Shown: positions 10,925-23,075, counted from the first letter of the stretch. The stretch is DNA of 64,000 nt from Euborellia annulipes (GCA_023213315.1 JAKCPI010028544.1:94541-158540); one strand, 5' to 3'. Notes: a model not told the origin generated them from the sequence alone. Made by a program: numbers and translations.

Positions 10925-12156
10925 CTGAAATCAATAGAAAAAGAAAAAATAAGAGTAAATCAAGATATCTAATAGTTTTTAAATTGTCAAATATTAAAAA
11001 AAAAATATATTTTGCTGGACTCGCTGAAACGATAGAACAATGAAAATCCATAATTTATATATGAGAAAAATTGAGCCAGGAAATAAATAATAATTTAAAA
11101 AATGGACAGAAGATATTGATACGTGAGCAGCTTGTTCAATATAATAATATTTTAGTTATTTCTTCAACTCCAACATACATTATTGACACAGGTCAAAAAA
11201 AATTTTTTTTTTGTTTCTGTTCTAATGATGTAATTCTGATTCTAGACACTTAAATTTCCATTTTTGACTTTTAAAGTTTGCTTTTGTATAATACGAAACA
11301 GTCCATACAAATATAAAAGAAATACAAAAAATATTCATTTTTAAACTTTATTTTTACATTTATATGCTATTGTTTATAACAAATTTTTAATTAAAGAGAC
11401 TCTGATGTTCAGCAAAAACTATCCTAACTGTAATTTAAAATAACTCTAGTTTCTACAAAAGCAAACTTTGATAAAAAAAAATGTTTTTCACTTTATTTTT
11501 AGCGTAGTAATTTCATTTGCAGAAGCCAGACCCAAAAATCGTGTTGACCTGTGTTATTGTTTCAACTCCTTGATGAAGAAGTAAACGCTTTTCTTTGTGT
11601 TACTAGTCAGGAACATAGTCATCAGTTATTTTTTGAAATTTTCATTCAGGATTTAAAAAACGTTTGAGAAACAAAGATATATCATCAACAGTCACGATCA
11701 ATACTCGAGTTTTAAATGGATTGTGTAAAAATATCTTTACCAAAATGTTGGAGACAATAGGCTATATTTTATTAAAATTCATTTTGCCTTCACCATTACT
11801 TTGTTAAAAAGTTACAGTCAAACTATTATAATCCACTATTAAAGGTTCAAAGACAAATTGATACTAATAATCTAGTGGAAATTAATTGAATTCTTAAAGT
11901 GTTGAGACGATTAGCTAATGCTAAGCATTTTGTGAAACTATTATTATAAGTGCCAATTTCAAGAAAACTATTTTGTCGGTGAATTTCCTCCACCTTTAAC
12001 AGGCTATTATAATAATCAAGACCACTCTATTATTTAATAACTTATTTTTATTAATTATTATTATACTGGCTGTGAGTATTAACTATAGTTCCTTGGCTGA
12101 CTCCATTCCACGCAACTATACTTATTTATATTGAATAAATTTTATTTTTTAGATAC

Positions 12157-12263
12157 CTCTGCTCTCATGACCAATATACGAATAAGAGAGGCGTCGTCAC
12201 AGGCCTCCGTAGCCTTTGAAAGCCGTTCTGCTAAATAAATGGCCGGATTTTGTATACATCGAA
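12157..12263 (-). CDS. Annexin, exon encoding the start of repeat 4
   Basis: The TTTTAG acceptor gives two bases that complete a Val codon. The product reads RCIQNPAIYLAERLSKATEA, then CDDASLIRILVMRAE, with donor GCAGAG|GTATCT. It aligns with annexin KCIRNxxxYFAExLxxSMKGxGTDDxTLIRIxVSRSE. The calcium loop MKGxGTDD is replaced by TEACDD, so the type II calcium site of repeat 4 is lost. It joins the last exon in phase 0. Confidence 0.93.
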
Positions 12264-12348
12264 CTAAAACAAGAAATAAATACCAATTTTAAGTTAACTT
12301 CACTAAAATTAAAATATTTTTTTTTCAAGTGTAAAATTTTTCTCTAAC

Positions 12349-12544
12349 CCATCTGAACGAGTCCGTCTCGTAAGTCGCCAGTAAATTGTTCTTTGACGAG
12401 TTCATCTAGAGGCGGACCAGCACCATCCGCCTCTAAAATTTCGAATGTTTGTCGAATTGTTTCAAATGCTCTTGTTCGTAAAATGGTCGTCAAAAATGGA
12501 CCTTCTAGTTCGTAATAAGTTCCAACACCTGTAGTTCTTAATAC
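12349..12544 (-). CDS. Annexin, repeat 3 exon
   Basis: It starts VLRTTGVGTYYELEGPFLTT and runs to TGDLRDGLVQM. The ILRTRAFETIRQTFE helix and the EQFTGDLRDGL element match annexin repeat 3 (ILxTRSxxHLRxVFxEY...SGDLExAxLAxVKC). GVGT is present here, the only repeat that retains a GxGT loop, but it is followed by YYELE rather than a D/E-rich stretch, with a DGAGPP insertion later. One base (G) carries over to the next exon to make Val. Confidence 0.92.
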
Positions 12545-12607
12545 CTGTGAATTGTTTTTTGAAATGAGATTAGAATCAACTTTAAAAAAAATGTATAAAA
12601 TACGCAC

Positions 12608-12735
12608 CAATGCATCCTTAAATGCCTGTTCAGGCTCTGATTGTTCTCGACGAGGAGCAAAAAGAAGATTTATTAATTGATTGAGGTCAGGAGTCATTTC
12701 GGCTTTTGCTGCTTTTTGCAAATTCCGACCATAAC
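12608..12735 (-). CDS. Annexin, linker exon between repeats 2 and 3
   Basis: The acceptor TTGCCCTAG is followed by two bases completing an Arg codon, then YGRNLQKAAKAEMTPDLNQL and ...FAPRREQSEPEQAFKDAL. It aligns with the end of annexin repeat 2 (YGxxLxxDVxGDTSGxYxxLLxxLLQ) and the inter-repeat linker. The usual GDTSGxY is replaced by AEMTPDL. Donor GCATTG|GTGCGT, phase 0. Confidence 0.9.
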
Positions 12736-12929
12736 CTAGGGCAAGCAAAAAAAACATATATCAAGATAAAGTAGCTTCACGTGATTTGGTACAAGCCCAA
12801 AATGACCCGATTAACCTGGTGATCCCGGATCAAATCAACTTCAACTGGAAGCGAACACCTGATCTTAGAACAAGAACATCTCTATTCTGCTTTTTAGCAG
12901 TTAGTGCCTTAAGTGGTATTTACACAGCA

Positions 12930-13372
12930 TTAATCGGTTCATCCGAATTGTCGAATCGGTAATCGAAGTTGTGTTCTGTGCTTGTCACACCAGATTTTTA
13001 GTGTCGACATATATTTAATTAACATATACTGTATTTAGTTTCCGACCGTACGGTACATTCGAATTTCAAGATGTAAAATTTATAAGTACTAAAGTACTAG
13101 TACTCTTTGGCTGATTTTGTTCAAAAGCTTCGTGTCACGTCCCATAGGGGTATCGAACTTAATTTTAAAATTTCAATCTCATTGCTCTTTTGGTTCTTGA
13201 GATATTTTGTTCACAGACAGACCATGTCGCGAAAACCACTTTTTTGGATTCATGGGACCTCAAAACGTGTATATCCTTCAAAATCTCGACATCGAATTTT
13301 TGACATGAATCCAATAGGTACTTTCTCTCATATATATATTAATAATATACATAGGTAAGAGAAAGTAATATA
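12930..13372 (-). repeat. Dispersed double-hairpin family, copy in minus orientation
   Basis: It contains the blocks TGTGCTTGTCACACCAGATT, TTTCCGACCGTACGGTACA, ACAGACCATGTCGCGAAAAC and CATCGAATTTTTGACATGAA, ending in a TACTTTCTCT hairpin. Similar blocks, in order, recur at 16545, 25735, 47447 and 55311. It lies in annexin intron sequence. ORFs in it are short and not conserved between copies. Confidence 0.75.
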
Positions 13373-14891
13373 GTTAGAAATTATAAAAAATATTTTATAT
13401 TCTTTAAAATTTATTTATTTGGAGCTAGAGGGGATTTTTCTCGGATTATCCGAAACCCTCTCCCCACATCCGAAAAAAAACTTTTTGGCTACGGCCCCAC
13501 CGGTGCAAATTACAATTCATTTACTGCACTCTCTCATATGTTCTGAAATTAACCAAGAAAAAATTTTAAAAAAAGTAAAAAAATTGTATTAGTCAAAAAA
13601 TTGAAAATTAAAACTCAAGAGAAAGTAAAAATTAAGAGTTGGAGATTGGTTTGAAGAATATTTTCATTTTAATTTTACCACTTTATTATTTTAAATGTGG
13701 TTTCTTATACTCTTTGACAAGCTCTAGCTGATCGTATTAAGTCAGATAGGCTAGTTTTCCCTGGATCCTCCAGAATCCCTCTAGTGCCATCTTAGCTGCA
13801 TCAGTTTCGCTCAATGGATTCTGGAACAGTTCTAGAAGAAAACTTTCAAGAGTAAACTTACTCCCAAGAAATTTAATTATTTTTTTACAACAATATAAGG
13901 TAAATATCTTTTTAGTAATTATATTAATAACTTAATTCATTATATTATTAAAACGTAAATATGGTAATTTGCAATTAAACAACAATTAATTATCTTAAAA
14001 ATTAGATTAAAATTATTTTTAGGTTAGTTAAAAAAATTAGTTTCCCGCTAATATTATTTTTTAATTAATATTAATTTAAAATATATATTAAAAATTTGAT
14101 GTTCATTTAACAATAAAATTTCACATTTCCAACAATTAGTAATACATAACCTCAAAACTTTAAATTAGATTTTCCTTTGACAGATTCATTGTTGCAAAAA
14201 AATTAATTAGAAATTTTATTCCTAGCTTTGCATTCGAGAAAATCCCAGTTACAAAAATTTCCTAGATTACTTTTTCGTACTCAGAGGATCTAGTGAAGTT
14301 CTTAATTTAAACAAGACATTAATTAATAGTTTGTCTAGAATAATAATAAAGCGAATGGCCTTTGTGCCAAATAAAATAAAATTTAACTTGTTAAAGCAAA
14401 ATGAAATAATTGATTAAAAATTTTAGAAATTTTAAGATAAGAGAAGAGGTAATTAATTAAAAATAGCCCTACTTTTTCAATTTATCCTTTGATTATATCA
14501 AAAAAATAATTAATAAAATGTTATTTTCTACCAACTAATAAATAACAAAATCATTTTTATACTTCTTTTATTTGGCTTGAAACTTTAAGTGAATTTAAAT
14601 TTATTGAACTCGAGAATATAATGGCCATAAAAGTAAAGTGATCAGGTGTTTAATGCAAAAAGAGTTAAGGTTGATTCAATCCAGTATGTTTATCTAATTT
14701 TTACCTCTATTCATTCAGAGAATTATTAAAAATAAAATATTGGTTTCTTGGATAGACAAAATATTGGTTGCCTACTTCAAATGGAAAATGACTCCCTTTG
14801 AGCTGACACCCACAATTAATACCATCACCACACAGAAAATAATATATATAGCTTTAAAGTACTTTAATACATTTTTTCATTTTTATTACAG
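13373..14891. other. AT-rich annexin intron sequence
   Basis: I see no gene or delimited element here apart from a few pseudo-repeats. Confidence 0.4.
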
Positions 14892-15003
14892 GTTTGGATC
14901 TCCGGAATATCCGACCATCATATCTCATCATATGTATTTGCTCTCCTCAATTGGGCTTCAATACCTCCTAGGTCGAACTCGTTGATTTCATTGAAGAAAT
15001 TTG
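14892..15003 (+). other. Candidate exon 1 of an unknown plus-strand transcript
   Basis: A TTTTTATTACAG acceptor and TTTG|GTGAGT donor bracket 112 bases. The frame beginning VWISGISDHHISSYVFALLN stays open. Its spare base joins exon 18512-18667 in a phase that continues the ORF as VIKRSWCLSGDQLRPNLRSF until a TGA. It is antisense to the annexin intron. I do not recognise the peptide; it may be non-coding. Confidence 0.35.
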
Positions 15004-15355
15004 GTGAGTTTCTCTTGAAATTCTATTTGTGCTTATTATTTTGTATTTGAATCAATTATATTGTCATTATACCTATACGATTTTAACATTAAGTCACCAC
15101 TCATCTTAAAAACTTGCAAAATATAATTATATCTCACAGTGGGAAACCCAGAATTTTGTTAAGGGCGGCGGTAATATTTATAAAATATCAATATATGAAA
15201 TAACTAGGGAGAGCTTTGTTTGAAAAGTATAGAATTTTTTTAAGGTCTTTTTCGGCATCTAGACCCCATCTCTATTTATTTCAAATTTATCTCAAAATTT
15301 GCTCTTCAAATCATTTTTTTTTATGGTTAAGAAATGAAATTATTTTAAAACCTAC

Positions 15356-15446
15356 GTTTTTTGTATGCCTCTTGAATCGCCCATAATTGAGAATTTGATC
15401 GACAACATATGATTTCTACCAAAAGAGCTGGATCTGGTCGAACTCT
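15356..15446 (-). CDS. Annexin, repeat 2 exon
   Basis: After TTTATTTTAG it reads RVRPDPALLVEIICCRSNSQ and LWAIQEAYKK, with one base left over that makes Arg with the next exon. It aligns with annexin repeat 2 (GAGTNExVLxEIIASRTPEELRAIKxxYxxEYG). The GAGTNE calcium loop is replaced by RVRPDP. Donor AAAAAC|GTAGGT. Confidence 0.93.
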
Positions 15447-15511
15447 CTAAAATAAAAAAATAAAAGATAAGCTGTGAATGGGTCTACAGTATGATTTAAG
15501 GGCTTATTTTA

Positions 15512-15754
15512 TATATGAGCCCGTTAAAGCACAAGTGGTGTAACTCCACTTTTTTATATTTTTGAGTTAGACATGATACCGTGTAGAGAAAAATTTGTTC
15601 TGTATAATTCACTAGTCCTGTTACTGGAGTTTTAATAAATAAAATATTAAAAAGTACAATGTTGATTTTTATATAAACATTCTAGTTAACCCTTCTATAT
15701 CTCAAAACAAGGGAAACTGGACTTACACCACTTGTGCTTTAACGGGCTCATATA
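15512..15754. mobile_element. MITE with 31-bp terminal inverted repeats
   Basis: TGAGCCCGTTAAAGCACAAG and its complement form the ends, with TATA-rich flanks consistent with a TA-type target. The interior is about 180 bases of AT-rich DNA without an ORF. Confidence 0.65.
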
Positions 15755-16250
15755 GAAAAGAAGGAACCATGGGGAATTCTATATTCTATATTATAATTTT
15801 GGGGCACGTACTTGCTCTCTTTCAATCCAGAACATCAACAGCAATTTCTCTTCAGCTTATAATTTTAATGAATTTTGCCTAATTTGGACTTCAAAACTTT
15901 TCAATTAAAAAAGATTTTTGCATTTATTTTAAATATTATTAATCAAAAACTTCCCGAAAGTTCATCTTTATTGCTAAGCAAAATCAAGCTCCCCACCACA
16001 TCCAAATCCTGATTGCACCACTGCTAGTAAAAATTCGTTTTCCTTTTATTTTTCATTTTTTTCTAACTATCTACACAACCATTTAATTCACAGTTGCTTC
16101 AATGTATGTTGAATTTTTTTAGAGAAATTTTAATTTAGAAAAGTATTCGAAAAATAAATCCAAAAGCCTTTCCTATCATCTCGATGCACCATTATTACCA
16201 TGGCCGTATTGTAGGAATTAACAAACTCACTTGAGAAATTGTATACTCAC

Positions 16251-16364
16251 TTTAACTTCTTGATGAATCTCCCATGCAATATAGTCGTTGGTTTCGAAAA
16301 GAAGAGCGATGGCTGTGTCTCGAAAAAGACCGCCTAATTGGTATTCGATACAACTCGATAACTC
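16251..16364 (-). CDS. Annexin, repeat 1/2 junction exon
   Basis: It begins right after a TTGTCTTAG acceptor with ELSSCIEYQLGGLFRDTAIA and ends ...YIAWEIHQEVK at donor GTTAAA|GTGAGT. It continues the YGK of the upstream exon to give YGKELSSCIEYQLGG, the counterpart of annexin YGKDLxxDLKSELTGxFE. LLFETNDYIAWEIHQEVK corresponds to MxPxxxYDAxELxxAxKG. Both junctions are phase 0. Confidence 0.93.
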
Positions 16365-16544
16365 CTAAGACAAAAAATTAATATTTTATAGACTATATTT
16401 TGATGAAATCCACTTGGAAGATTCTTAATTTTATTTATTTACTATTTATTAAGTAGTAATCTTCCAAGTGTGATTGCATAGATCCTCTTACAACCTCCAA
16501 TTATTGACTATATTATATATAAATTTAAAAAAATTTAAAAAATT

Positions 16545-17095
16545 TGGTGTGATTGTCGCACAGCTTCGGTAATTGAAAGTTGTGTTTTGTGCTTGATCCA
16601 CCAGATTTTTTGAGTCGGCATATGGTATTTAGTTTCCGACAGAATTAGAATTCAAGTTGTAAAATTTATTAACATAGAAAATATTTATATTTCTTAATAG
16701 TACATACTCTTTGGTCGATTTTATTTAAAAGGTTATTTTCGCGCCTCACTTAAGCTCAAAATTTCAACCTCGTAGCTCATTTCTTTCAAACTTTATTTTG
16801 ATTACAAACAGACACATTGATAGAATTTAGAATTTAGAATTTATTTAGATAGAATTCTCTAAGGCAGTGCCTCTTAGAGAAAGTACAAAAGTTTTACAAA
16901 ATAGAGAGACAGACCATTTTGCGGGACCCACGTTTTTGAACATAGGGAAGCTCAAAATAAGTATATCCATCAAAATCTCAACATTGACATGAATTCAATA
17001 TTTTTTTTTATAAGATGTTGAAAATTAAGCAGCTTTTCTTTATACTTTAATCAATATTTTCTCTCTCTCTATATATATCTATATATATATATTTA
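16545..17095 (-). repeat. Dispersed double-hairpin family, degraded copy
   Basis: It shows the GTGTGATTGTCGCACAGC hairpin arm, the TTTCCGAC block, CATTGACATGAATTCAATA and a terminal (TC)n/(TA)n tract at 17061-17092. The order matches 12930-13372. Next to it is the hAT element at 17104. Confidence 0.6.
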
Positions 17096-17103
17096 GGTAA
17101 GAG

Positions 17104-18327
17104 CAAAGGCGTACCGAGGCAGTTGGGGGCCTGGGGCGGAACTAGAAGAGGGGGGCCTTATATTGAATTTTTTTTTTTTTTGGGGGGGGGGGGGTGGTCA
17201 TCTTTAAATATCCCTCTCCTCCATACACAAAAATATTTTTAAAATACCGTATATCCCTGAACTCCAAGGGCCCCGGGGCCTATCAAAGAGAAATTTTCAT
17301 TAAATGTTGTTTTTACTTGAGCCCTGAGGGCCCCGGGGCCTCTCAAAGGGAAATTTTCATTAAATTTTCTTTTAATAGACGAAACAACGCAAGAAAATAT
17401 CATAGAAGCCGTACAACCAGAGGTTTACTTTGCTTGAAAAACTTTTTGCATCTCAATCTGCAAAAAGTTTTTCAAGCAAAGTAAACCTCTGGTTGTACGG
17501 CTTCTAAAATTTTCTTTTTTTTTATCTAAATTTTCCCATTTTTACTTGAGCCCTGAGGGCCCCGGGGCCTCTCAAAGGGAAATTTTTATTAAATTTTCTT
17601 TTTTTTTTATCTAAATTTTCCCATTTTTACTTGAGCCCTGAGGGCCCCGGGGCCTCTGAAGAGGGAAATTTTCATTAAATTTTCTTTTTTTTTATCTAAA
17701 TTTTCCCATTTTTACTTGAGCCCTGAGGGCCCCGGGGCCTCTCAAAGGGAAATTTTTATTAAATTTTCTTTTTTTTTATCTAAATTTTCCCATTTTTACT
17801 TGAGCCCTGAGGGCCCCGGGGCCTCTCAAAGGGAAATTTTCATTAAATGTTGTTTTTACTTGAGCCCTGAGGGCCCCGGGGCCTCTCAAAGAGAAATTTT
17901 CATTAAATTTTGTTTTTACTTGAGCCCTGAGGGCCTCGGGGCCTCTCAAAGGGAAATTTTTATTAAATTTTCTTTTTTTTTATCTAAATTTTCCCATTTT
18001 TACTTGAGCCCTGAAGGCCCCGGGGCCTCTCAAAGGGAAATTTTCATTAAATGTTGTTTTTACTTGAGCCCTGAGGGCCCCGGGGCCTCTCAAAGAGAAA
18101 TTTTCATTAAATTTTGTTTTTACTTGAGCCCTGAGGGCCTCGGGGCCTCTCAAAGGGAAATTTTTATTAAATTTTCTTTTTTTTTATCTAAATTTTCCCA
18201 TTTTTACTTGAGCCCTGAGGGCCCCGGGGCCTTTCAAAGGGAAATTTTCATTAAATTTTTTTTTTATAAATATATGGGGGCCTGGGGCGGACCGCCCCCT
18301 CGCCCCCCCCCCCTCGGTACGCCACTG
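17104..18327. mobile_element. hAT element filled with a minisatellite, 1224 bp
   Basis: The target duplication GGTAAGAG is exact (17096-17103 and 18328-18335). The right end CCTCGGTACGCCACTG and left end CAAAGGCGTACCGAGG are inverted repeats. Inside are about twelve units of an approximately 80-bp repeat with core TGAGCCCTGAGGGCCCCGGG. It also holds a hairpin at about 17395-17505. The 212-residue repetitive reading frame at 17716-18354 is an artefact of the tandem array. Confidence 0.85.
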
Positions 18328-18511
18328 GGTAAGAGAAAAGTAATATTATTATAAATACATACGAATAAATATTCGTATGTATTTTTTTATTTTAGGATTA
18401 AGATGGGGAATTATTTTGTTTACTGCCCTACATACATATATTAAGACTATATTTATTAAAACTTCAATTTATTTTTAAATTCTCTTCTTAATCTTTATTC
18501 TTTTATTTCAG

Positions 18512-18667
18512 TTATAAAAAGAAGCTGGTGCCTGTCCGGAGACCAACTCAGACCAAATCTCCGCAGCTTCTTTGCCTTCAAAGAATGAGCATGTAGAAGG
18601 GGGGTACTGTTTACTTGTGGACTCCTCTGCTTCTCTTCTGGATTCCTTTGAAAATTAACCAACTTTT
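18512..18667 (+). other. Candidate exon 2 of an unknown plus-strand transcript
   Basis: A TTTTATTTCAG acceptor and a GTAAGT donor flank 156 bases that are more GC-balanced than their surroundings. In the frame continued from 14892-15003 the ORF ends at a TGA within this exon. It may be non-coding. Confidence 0.35.
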
Positions 18668-18882
18668 GTAAGTACATCTTTGTTTTCTAATTAAACATAT
18701 TTGAATATGAAAAATATTCAAATATAAAATATTTGAAAAAATCTTTTAAATGACCAAGATCAATCTGGAATCTCATTCCTTACACAATATTTTCAATTTG
18801 GTTTTTTCTCTTGTTTATTATATTATTAAACATATAATAGAATTCAGTATTGGAAGTTTTTATATAGCTGTTTAATTGATAT

Positions 18883-19127
18883 AGTAGAAGGAGAATAAAA
18901 AGAGAGAGCAGCTAATTATATCTTCATTTATTATTTCCTCAGTGCTGACGTTTCGGTCCTGTATAGGGCATATCCTCGGAGCATTAGGGCTGTCATCAAT
19001 TTCAATTTCAACATTTCGCCTATATTAAAATGCTCTGAGGATGGCCCTAGACAGGACCGAAAGAGACTAGGTCAATAATAAATGAAATATAGTTGGCGGT
19101 TCTACTCTCTTTAATCTCCTTCTACTA
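18883..19127. repeat. Inverted repeat with decayed hammerhead motifs
   Basis: Arms begin AGTAGAAGGAGA and return at 19127. The left arm has GACGTTTCGGTCC...CCTCGG, the right CTGAGGATGGCCC...GGACCGAAAG. The 3' half of the right core is mutated (GAAAGAGAC) and the left has CCGAGGA, so both ribozyme copies look inactive. Arms are clearly diverged, so this is an older palindrome. Confidence 0.75.
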
Positions 19128-20487
19128 GATGGAATTCCGGCTTTTTACAGTTATAATGTTGACTATGGTTGTTTTCTTAACCTTTATGGCACGCCAACAA
19201 AATTAGTATTCCCCCCATAGATATATATTAATGGATTACTTTCGGGTATATATTAATAAGTAGAAGGATGGTGCGGTTTTACCCTGATTGGTTTTGGAAT
19301 ATAAAAATTGTGATGTTGGTTCATTGAATATTGTAGGATGGTAAATTAATATGTAATCTATTAAAGATTGGAAAAGTGATGCAGGTAAAGAATTTGTATG
19401 GTCGTTCTAGGTATGATGGTTTTGAGGAAAATGAAAATGTGAGAATGAACACATTGTATGGAAGATAAAACGGTGCATAAGGATAAGAATAAAATCTTTG
19501 ATTTAATTACGTGTACTCCATCAGGACCAGGAGGTAAAAGAAGACAACCTTCTAGATTAAATCAATTGAATATATTAAAAAATGTACTGATGACGCGGAT
19601 GAACTATAATAGGAAGAAGAGAAGTAACCCTCACTCACCCTAATGATTGTCTGCTCATGTTTTTTTTATTTGTTCGCTATTTTGGCATTTCCGTCTCAAT
19701 CAAGATAATTTTCAGAGTTTTAGAAAAAAATAATTCAATATCTTTTAGTTTATTTTACGTATTTATGTTAATATATAAAGAGAGTATTGAGATATTGTCA
19801 AAAATTCGCAATTATGAGGCAAATAGACGATTTGAGTTAAAAAAATAAATCCCTAAAGTAGTGTTTATGGAAACAAAATCTCAGGAACAGAAATTGCTAC
19901 GATGTTGAAATTTCATATTTAATTTGGGTGCCCCTCTGTCACGATCAAAGTGAGCTTTTGAATAAAATTAGCCAAATAGTTCTAGTACTTTACTAATATA
20001 TTTTTGGACCTATTAATGTATTTTTGGAGTTTTTTTTATTTTCTTCGGGCATTTATCCCCCTCACCCCTCCTATCGACACCCCACTAGTGAATGTAAATG
20101 AATAAAACTTAGCCCTGGGATTGTATTTATGAAGAAATCGATCGAGCAGTGAAGTTTTTATTCTTTGTTGTCATTTTTTGAAAATAGATAGCAGTATTTA
20201 AATTTTTATGCTTGAAACTACTATAAATAATTTTTATCTGATGACATTCGACTTTTATGAATTTTAATGACATTGAGTGCATAATTTTATTTTTAATAAC
20301 AAATAGACGTATTTTTAGATCTGGTTCAGATTAACATTAAAATTAGCACATAAAACTCCTCAGAGGACGACTTAAATTCTTCAAACAATGGTCTCCTGGC
20401 GTTGTATCTTAAAATCTTAAAAAAAATCTGATATTGGATTTTTACTTTCTCAAAAATTCGATCTCCAGATTTTGTTGATCATTGATG
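19128..20487. other. Annexin intron sequence, old repeat fragments
   Basis: Weak similarity to the double-hairpin family is seen near 19640-19830 (TATAAAGAGAGTATTGAGAT). No gene is seen. Confidence 0.4.
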
Positions 20488-20724
20488 TTTTAAACCAGCG
20501 TTTTCCAAACTGTGAGGCGCGCCTCCCTGGGGAGGCGCGGACTAGTCTAAGGGAGAGGGGCAAATATTGACAACCAAGATCAATTTTTCAAATAATTGCT
20601 AGTTTTATAAATAAAATAATAAAATATAGAAGATTCTGGGAGGGAGGTTTTCCTTGATTAATGATCCTTGATCGATGCAGTGCACCATCAGTAGAGACGG
20701 TGCCACTGCGGCTCATCGAGTTTT

Positions 20725-20893
20725 TAATTAAAATAATAAATATGAATAAATAAAAAAAATATTTTTATATAAAATTATATTTTTTTAGTGCTCTCGGAGC
20801 TTGGTGTAGGGGTTAGCGTGCTAACCTCGTATACCTAAAGTCGCGGGTTCGGACCCCAGGGAGTCCGATGATTTTATTTAAGCCATTGGATAC
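20725..20893 (+). repeat. tRNA-derived SINE, left arm of an inverted pair
   Basis: GGTGTAGGGGTTAGCGTG (A-box-like) and GCGGGTTCGGACCCC (B box) sit about 40 bases apart. An inverted copy lies at 21533-21676 with the same upstream AT-rich DNA, so this is a head-to-head pair interrupted by the hAT element at 20902. Confidence 0.75.
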
Positions 20894-20901
20894 CCAATGG
20901 C

Positions 20902-21524
20902 CAGGGCCGCAGACAGACTTGACGGGCCCCGGGGCTACTTACTAATACGGGCCCCCTCCCCTCCCAAAAAAAAAAAAAAAATTTTTTTTAGTATGTAAAA
21001 GGCTATTGTGTCCTTCATGCCAACAATTTTTTACACAGATTTGACAGAAATTTTGAAATAGTTATACATAGCTTACAATATTTATTTAAATAAAGTTATT
21101 TAAAAATTTTTCAAAGTTTCCTTAACAAAGAGTTATAATGATAATTTATCGAGGCCAGATCCGGACAGAGGATTTCCGGGAGAATCTGGGGGTATGGAAA
21201 ATTTTTTGAAAATTAGCCAATGAAATCTCTTTTTTTAGCTATCTTGAGTCGTGAAAAAGATTTGAGGTTAAAAGGCCCGGGCCCCCTGCGGAAAAAAATT
21301 TCAAGAAAATGATTTTTTTAGTTGAAATTTTAAGATTTGAGCTTAAAGGGCCCGGGCCCCCTGAGGAAAAAAATTTCAAGAAAATTATTTTTTTTTAAAT
21401 GAAATTTTAACCATGAAAATTATTTTTTATTAGAATTTTAAGATGGGAGTGAAATGGGCCCGGGCCCCCTCGGAGGCCCGGGCCCCGGGGATATAGCCCC
21501 CCTGCCCCCCTGTCTGTGGCCCTG
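20902..21524. mobile_element. hAT element, 623 bp, nested in the SINE pair
   Basis: Ends CAGGGCCGCAGACAG and CTGTCTGTGGCCCTG are flanked by CCAATGGC on both sides (20894-20901, 21525-21532). The interior has GGGCCCGGGCCCCCT-type blocks and no ORF. Confidence 0.85.
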
Positions 21525-21532
21525 CCAATGGC

Positions 21533-21676
21533 TTAAATATGAATGCATGGACTCCCTGGGGTCCGAACCCGCGACTTTAGGTATACGAGGTTAGCCCGCT
21601 AACCCCTACACCAAGCTCCGAGAGCACTAAAAAATATAAATTTATATAAAAATATTTTTTTTATTTATTCATATTT
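21533..21676 (-). repeat. tRNA-derived SINE, right arm of the inverted pair
   Basis: It is the reverse complement of 20725-20893, including GGGGTCCGAACCCGCGACTT and CTACACCAAGCTCCGAG. Confidence 0.75.
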
Positions 21677-22827
21677 ACCATTTTTCATATGAACCCCCCA
21701 ATAGATATATTAAACATTCGAGTATCGTTTAAAGTCTTAAATGGCTTAAGTTGCCGAAAAGACTGTGTATGTGTGTGGGAATGATAAAAAAGTGTGGTGT
21801 TTAAAAAAAAATTAAAAAATATTTTTTAGTATTAAAAATTTTTGTTTTTGTATTATTTTATTAAATGGGGGGGGGGGGACGTCATACGATTAAATATTTT
21901 TAAGGGAGGCGCTCTAACATAAAGTTTGGAAACCACTGGCCTAAAGTAAGACTCATTCTAGAAAATTATACTATATGTGTAAAACCCAAAGGCGGATCCA
22001 GGGAAGTTTTTCAAGGTTTTAATTTTTTTCTGACTAAGCGGGAAGCTCGGAGAAGGCGATAGCATTATTAATTATTTTATTTATTAAGATTGGATTTCAA
22101 ATGGCTTAAATAAGAATGCCTGGACCCCAACATAAATATAATCTTAATAACGGTTTGTTAAAAAAAAAAAAGATTGGATTAGGGGTTGAAAAATTGAAAA
22201 AAAATGTTTTTTTAATTTATTTTAGCTAAATCAAAGCCAAATAAATAGAAAACATTCAAAAAATAGCGTTGCTTATTATTTTGATTAGGAGGGATGAAGG
22301 GTTGATTATTTAAGAAAGGCCTTGGAATATTCCAAATCACTTGTTGACATTCTTTTCCAGCTCTAAAGATAGTTAGATTAGAGTAAAAGGTATTTTTTTA
22401 CTTTTAATAAAAAGGGAATTGTTATGTTCATCTATTTTATTCCGATTCCGAGAGAGACAAGTTTCAATCAGTCGAGCTTGTGGCCCAGGTGGCAGGCGGC
22501 GAGCTGATCTCTTTCTTTATTTGTGTGTAAAGTGAATCAAAGTGAATAATTAGTTGAGTGTAACCCACCCTGACCTCCCCGTCAGCCAACACACCCTCTT
22601 GAGTAGTCTTATTAAAGGTAATTATTATGCATTTTATCCTTGAAAAAAAAATGATAGAAACAAATAATTTGACTGCAAAAAACGATTCTTATGAATATGA
22701 AATTAAATATTTTGTATTTTACTAACACTAAGGGTAGAGGGAGAATATAAGCTGTTGAAAGGGACAGGGGGAGTGTAGATGTCATTGAAAAAAAAATTAC
22801 TTTTTTATTTTTTATCTTTTTTTTTTT

Positions 22828-23075
22828 TCTTTTTTTAACACTCACACTTTTTTCTCATTCACATTCACACTCACACACACACATTCACACAGTCTTTTCG
22901 GTAACTGAGGCCATATAAGACAACCGTTATTAATTAATAATATACATATTGGGGGGTCCAGGCATTCTTTGAATACCAAAATGGCTTAAATATAATCATC
23001 GGACTGCCTGGGGTCGCGACGTTTGGTATAGAAGGTAGGCACGCTACCAACTACACCAAGCCTGAGGGCATTTTT
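22828..23075 (-). repeat. tRNA-derived SINE, minus strand
   Basis: Read on the minus strand: CTTGGTGTAGTTGGTAGCGT, a degraded B box, GGCAGTCCGATGATTATATT, a TTTGGTATTC hairpin, then CCGAAAAGACTGTGTGAATG and a run of A. This is the full SINE order seen at 28787 and 36044. Confidence 0.75.

Noticed and set aside
17716..18354. 212-residue repetitive ORF
   Set aside because: It reads through a minisatellite whose unit length keeps the frame open; residues repeat with the DNA unit and no coding signal remains.
20800..20870. tRNA-like A and B boxes
   Set aside because: No cloverleaf can be drawn and the tail matches the other SINEs, so it is annotated as SINE and not as a tRNA gene.
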